Assembly (NCBI RefSeq): GCF_027923555.1
Contig: NZ_AP025523.1
Coordinates: 186,001 to 250,000, forward strand
DNA from: Vulcanimicrobium alpinum
GTDB lineage: Bacteria; Vulcanimicrobiota; Vulcanimicrobiia; Vulcanimicrobiales; Vulcanimicrobiaceae
Direction of reading: 5' to 3'
DNA length: 64,000 nucleotides
A program made the position numbers and the translations under genes. The notes below the pieces were generated by a model. That model searched no databases. It worked only from the letters and a program-made list of their open reading frames with translations, and was not told where the DNA came from. Each line of letters opens with the position of its first letter. The stretch's first letter is position 1. Of this stretch, positions 61,627-64,000 are shown one piece after another.

Positions 61627-62469
61627 ATGCAGCTCGCGCGGTCGCCGCACGATCGGCTCGAGGCCGACGGCTTTCTCGTGATCCCCGGCTTCGTCGACGC
61701 CGGCGCGATCGCGTCGCTGCGCGCCCGCGCGCAAGAGATCGTCGAGGCGTTCGATCCGGGCGCGTCGCGCGCGATCTTCACCACCCGCGACGAGGCGAAG
61801 ACGAAGTCCGACGCCTACTTTCTCGAATCGGGTTCCGCGATTCGCTGTTTCTTCGAAGAAGAAGCGTTCGACGAACGCGGCATGCTGCGGCGGCCCAAGG
61901 CGCAGTCGATCAACAAGATCGGGCACGCGGTGCACGATCTCGACCCGGTCTTCGAGGCGTTTTCGCATGGGGCGCACCTGCAGGCGCTCGCGCATGCGCT
62001 CGGGCTCGAGAATCCGCGCGTCTACCAGTCGATGTACATCTTCAAGCAGCCGCACATCGGCGGCGAAGTGCGCTGGCATCAAGACGCGACGTACTTCGTC
62101 ACCGAACCGCAGACGGTCACGACGTTCTGGTTCGCGCTCGAACGTGCCGACCGTTCGAACGGGTGTCTGTGGGTGCAGCGCGGCGGTCACCGAACGGCGC
62201 TGCGCGAGCGGTTCGTCGTCGACGAGCGCGGGCCGCGCGCCGAGGTGCTCGATCCGACGCCGTGGCCCTCGCAGGACGAGGCCGAGCCGGTGGAAGTGGA
62301 GGCCGGGACGCTGGTGGTATTTCACGGACTGCTGCCGCACTACAGCGCACCGAATCGCTCCGCGCGATCGCGTCACGCGTACACGCTGCACGCGGTGGAC
62401 GGCCGCGCGCACTATGCGGCGACGAACTGGCTGCAGCGCGGTGCGTCGCTTCCGGTCAGAGGTTTTTGA
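61627..62469 (+). CDS. phytanoyl-CoA dioxygenase (PhyH) family protein
   Basis: This 280-aa Fe(II)/2-oxoglutarate dioxygenase has the metal ligands in RWHQDATYF (His, Asp) and in LPHYSAPNRSARSRHAYTLH (distal His, then Arg for 2-oxoglutarate). Other features are GFLVIPGFVDAGAI and SMYIFKQPHIGGEV. It hydroxylates a lipid or branched acyl group; substrates are diverse in bacteria. It converges with the acyl-CoA dehydrogenase gene and a copy of the GCTTC repeat lies between their stops. Confidence 0.85.
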   Translation: MQLARSPHDRLEADGFLVIPGFVDAGAIASLRARAQEIVEAFDPGASRAIFTTRDEAKTKSDAYFLESGSAIRCFFEEEAFDERGMLRRPKAQSINKIGHAVHDLDPVFEAFSHGAHLQALAHALGLENPRVYQSMYIFKQPHIGGEVRWHQDATYFVTEPQTVTTFWFALERADRSNGCLWVQRGGHRTALRERFVVDERGPRAEVLDPTPWPSQDEAEPVEVEAGTLVVFHGLLPHYSAPNRSARSRHAYTLHAVDGRAHYAATNWLQRGASLPVRGF

Positions 62470-62479
62470 GCACCGTCGG

Positions 62480-62501
62480 GCTTCGATGAGCTCAGCGTGA
62501 C
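62480..62501 (+). repeat. dispersed GCTTC-hairpin repeat, copy 4
   Basis: GCTTCGATGAGC is followed by a TCAGCGTGAC tail. It sits exactly between the converging phyH and acyl-CoA dehydrogenase stops, overlapping the latter's last base. It could act as a shared 3' structure. Confidence 0.6.
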
Positions 62502-63649
62502 TAAAGGCCGATTTGGCGGGCGATGACGAGGCGTTGCACTTCGTTGGTGCCTTCGCCGATCTCGTTGATTTTTTGGTCGCGGTACATCCGTGAGATCGGG
62601 TATTCGTCCATGAAGCCGTAGCCGCCATGGATTTGCAGCGCTTCGTTGACGACGCGGCGTGACATCTCACCCGAGAAGAGTTTCGCAAGCGACGCGTTCA
62701 GTTCGAACGGCCGTCCCTGATCCTTTTCCCACGCGGCTTTGAGCACCATGAGCTTTGCGTGCTCGATCTCCATCAGCATGTCGGCGAGCTTGAACTGGAT
62801 CGCCTGGAACTTCGAGATGGGTTTCCCGAACTGATGGCGTTCCTTGGCGTATTTGTAGGCTTCGTCGTACGCGCCCATCGCGAGCCCGACCGAGAGCGCG
62901 GCGACCGAGATGCGTCCGCCGTCGAGGATGGAAAGGAACTGGCGGAAGCCGTGGCCGCGCCGGCCGAGGAGATTCTCCTCGGGGACCTTCGCGTCGACGA
63001 ACGAAAGCTCGCGCGTGTCGCTCGCGCGCCAGCCCATCTTCTTGTACTGTTTCGAGCGGGTGAAGCCCGGCGTGTCCTGCGGAACGATGATGTTGGAGAT
63101 CTCGGGCTTGCCGTCGGCGTCGGTGCCGGTGATCGCGGTGATCGTCGTGCCGCCGGTGATCTCGGTGCCGCTGTTGGTGATGAAGGCTTTGGTGCCGTTG
63201 ATCGTCCATTGACCGTCGCCGAGCACGGCGCGCGTTTGCGTTCCGCCCGCGTCGCTCCCCGCGTTGGGCTCGGTCAGTCCGAAGCCCCAGAGTTTCTCGC
63301 CGCGTGCGAGCGGGACGAGGTACGTCTGCTTTTGGGTTTCGGTGCCGAAGTAGTAGATCGGCGACGCGCCGAGCGAGACGTGCGCGGCCAGGGTAATTCC
63401 GGTCGACGCGTCGGCGCGGCTGATCTCCATCACCGCGAGCGCGTAACTCACCGTGTCGGCGCCGGCGCCGCCGTATTCTTCGGGGAACGGCAACCCCATG
63501 AGTCCGAGCTCGGCCATCTTCGCGACTAGCTCGTACGGGAAGCGCGCCTCGGCGTCGTTGCGCTCCGCTTGCGGTGCGACCTCGTTCTGCGCGAAGTCGC
63601 GGCAGAGTTCTTGGATCGCGCGCTGGTCGTCGGTCAGCTCGAAGTTCAT
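62501..63649 (-). CDS. acyl-CoA dehydrogenase
   Basis: This 382-aa FAD enzyme oxidises acyl-CoA to enoyl-CoA in beta-oxidation. It has EYGGAGADTVSYALAVMEISR, the FAD-binding WGFGLTEPNAGSDAGG and FITNSGT, GGRISVAALSVGLAMGAYDEA, QIHGGYGFMDEYPISRMYRD and the catalytic Glu in IGEGTNEVQ, as in short-chain (butyryl/glutaryl) enzymes. ATG at 63649 gives the usual MNFELTDDQ start. It is divergent from the MmyB-type regulator at 63729 and could be controlled by it. Confidence 0.92.
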   Translation of the reverse strand: MNFELTDDQRAIQELCRDFAQNEVAPQAERNDAEARFPYELVAKMAELGLMGLPFPEEYGGAGADTVSYALAVMEISRADASTGITLAAHVSLGASPIYYFGTETQKQTYLVPLARGEKLWGFGLTEPNAGSDAGGTQTRAVLGDGQWTINGTKAFITNSGTEITGGTTITAITGTDADGKPEISNIIVPQDTPGFTRSKQYKKMGWRASDTRELSFVDAKVPEENLLGRRGHGFRQFLSILDGGRISVAALSVGLAMGAYDEAYKYAKERHQFGKPISKFQAIQFKLADMLMEIEHAKLMVLKAAWEKDQGRPFELNASLAKLFSGEMSRRVVNEALQIHGGYGFMDEYPISRMYRDQKINEIGEGTNEVQRLVIARQIGL

Positions 63650-63728
63650 GGCGGCCTCGAAATAACGCGGAAGAAGGCGCCGGACCCTCCCGGGAGTGCG
63701 CTTGCGCCGTAGTGAGAAAGTTACCACC

Positions 63729-64000
63729 GTGGATGCTCGGGAGGATCATCGGCGTCGCGTCGGCGCGTTCTTGCGGGCGCAGCGCAAGCGCTTGCTCCCC
63801 CAGGAGGTCGGTCTGGGCCCCGAGCGCGGCCGGCGCGGCGAGGGCCTGCGGCGCACCGAGGTCGCCGCGCTCGCCTATGTGAGCGTAACGCTCTACACGT
63901 GGCTCGAGCAAGGCCGAGATTTCCCCGTCTCCGCCGTCGCACTCAATGCCGTCGCGAACGCCCTGCGTCTCGACGAATCGGGCCGGGCTTACCTGATGAC
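63729..64000 (+). CDS. MmyB-like HTH transcriptional regulator, C-terminus cut by window edge
   Basis: The open frame from the GTG at 63729 runs past the right edge. Its N-terminus is of the XRE/MmyB class: RVGAFLRAQRKRLLPQEVGL, then GLRRTEVAALAYVSVTLYTWLEQGR and VALNAVANALRLDESGRAYL. These regulators have a C-terminal ligand-binding PAS-like domain, not visible here. It is divergent from the acyl-CoA dehydrogenase with 79 bp between the starts, so it may repress that gene. Confidence 0.85.
   Translation, partial: MDAREDHRRRVGAFLRAQRKRLLPQEVGLGPERGRRGEGLRRTEVAALAYVSVTLYTWLEQGRDFPVSAVALNAVANALRLDESGRAYLM

Noticed and set aside
1-64000. CRISPR array, rRNA or tRNA genes
   Set aside because: I saw no regularly spaced direct repeats and no recognisable rRNA or tRNA sequence by eye; a covariance search would be needed to exclude tRNAs.

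Overview
The window is GC-rich, densely packed bacterial chromosome with many 4-bp start/stop overlaps. The gene content points to an aerobic or facultative heterotroph that probably uses menaquinone. It has a bc-type quinol oxidoreductase with a cytochrome b-c fusion, System II cytochrome c maturation (ResB/CcsA), Tat translocation, MenG/UbiE plus a polyprenyl diphosphate synthase, an ECF sigma/RskA-type pair, polyhydroxyalkanoate synthesis and the box (epoxybenzoyl-CoA) route for benzoate. This mix would fit a lineage such as Vulcanimicrobiota/Eremiobacterota (WPS-2), but that is an inference from gene content; no rRNA or marker phylogeny was available. I recognised no rRNA, tRNA or CRISPR array.

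Layout. 1-6400: cytochrome b-c and Rieske (minus), an MFS gene with two compensating frameshifts, DUF2630, an RRM protein, the SelO AMPylase, and a cytochrome c with a small membrane protein. 6439-14034: a mobile-element island with an IS3-type element, an ISL3 element with a perfect 8-bp target duplication, two IS256-type transposases, an orphan IS3 orfA, an IS481 element and relics. 14035-17050: ECF sigma/anti-sigma/secreted protein operon and two more transposase relics. 17051-24138: a minus-strand run of ccsA, resB, tatC, tatA, polyprenyl synthase, menG, corA and tatD. 24159-34463: a TonB-like protein, a frameshifted HdeD gene, metG, Uma2, rsmI, a TIGR00300 enzyme, a thioredoxin-fold protein, an MFS/ABC operon and a 3-hydroxybutyrate-dehydrogenase-like SDR. 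34464-36690: a 30-codon ORF with an attenuator-like structure, a phosphodiesterase, and an IS5-family element inserted at its stop codon. 36737-43316: DUF1232, a zinc alcohol dehydrogenase, and a helicase/peptide-binding protein/DUF885 operon. 43585-48821: a REC-GAF-GGDEF-EAL protein, a MaoC hydratase, a lipase-like hydrolase, a CitE-like lyase and a hypothetical protein. 48916-55937: the benzoate cluster. 56001-64000: an MCE protein, PHA synthase, a FecR/DUF6600 protein, small hypotheticals, PhyH, an acyl-CoA dehydrogenase and a MmyB-type regulator cut by the window edge.

How the genes work together. Benzoate-CoA ligase makes benzoyl-CoA, BoxB epoxidises it, BoxC opens the ring, and a thioesterase and an alpha/beta hydrolase flank them. 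A BoxR-like HTH-shikimate-kinase fusion sits between the two arms, and TGCA-type inverted repeats lie at both divergent promoters. The acyl-CoA products would feed beta-oxidation (acyl-CoA dehydrogenase, MaoC hydratase) and PHA storage (PhaC, hydroxybutyrate dehydrogenase). BoxA, the reductase partner of BoxB, and BoxD are not in the window.

The observations most worth checking are the box operators and the missing boxA, the leader-ORF/attenuator at 34470-34710, the rsmI/TIGR00300 start codons that overlap in one CATG, the dispersed GCTTCGAC hairpin repeat at gene 3' ends, and the precise IS insertions. Single-base frameshifts in runs of G or C in otherwise intact genes may be assembly errors.
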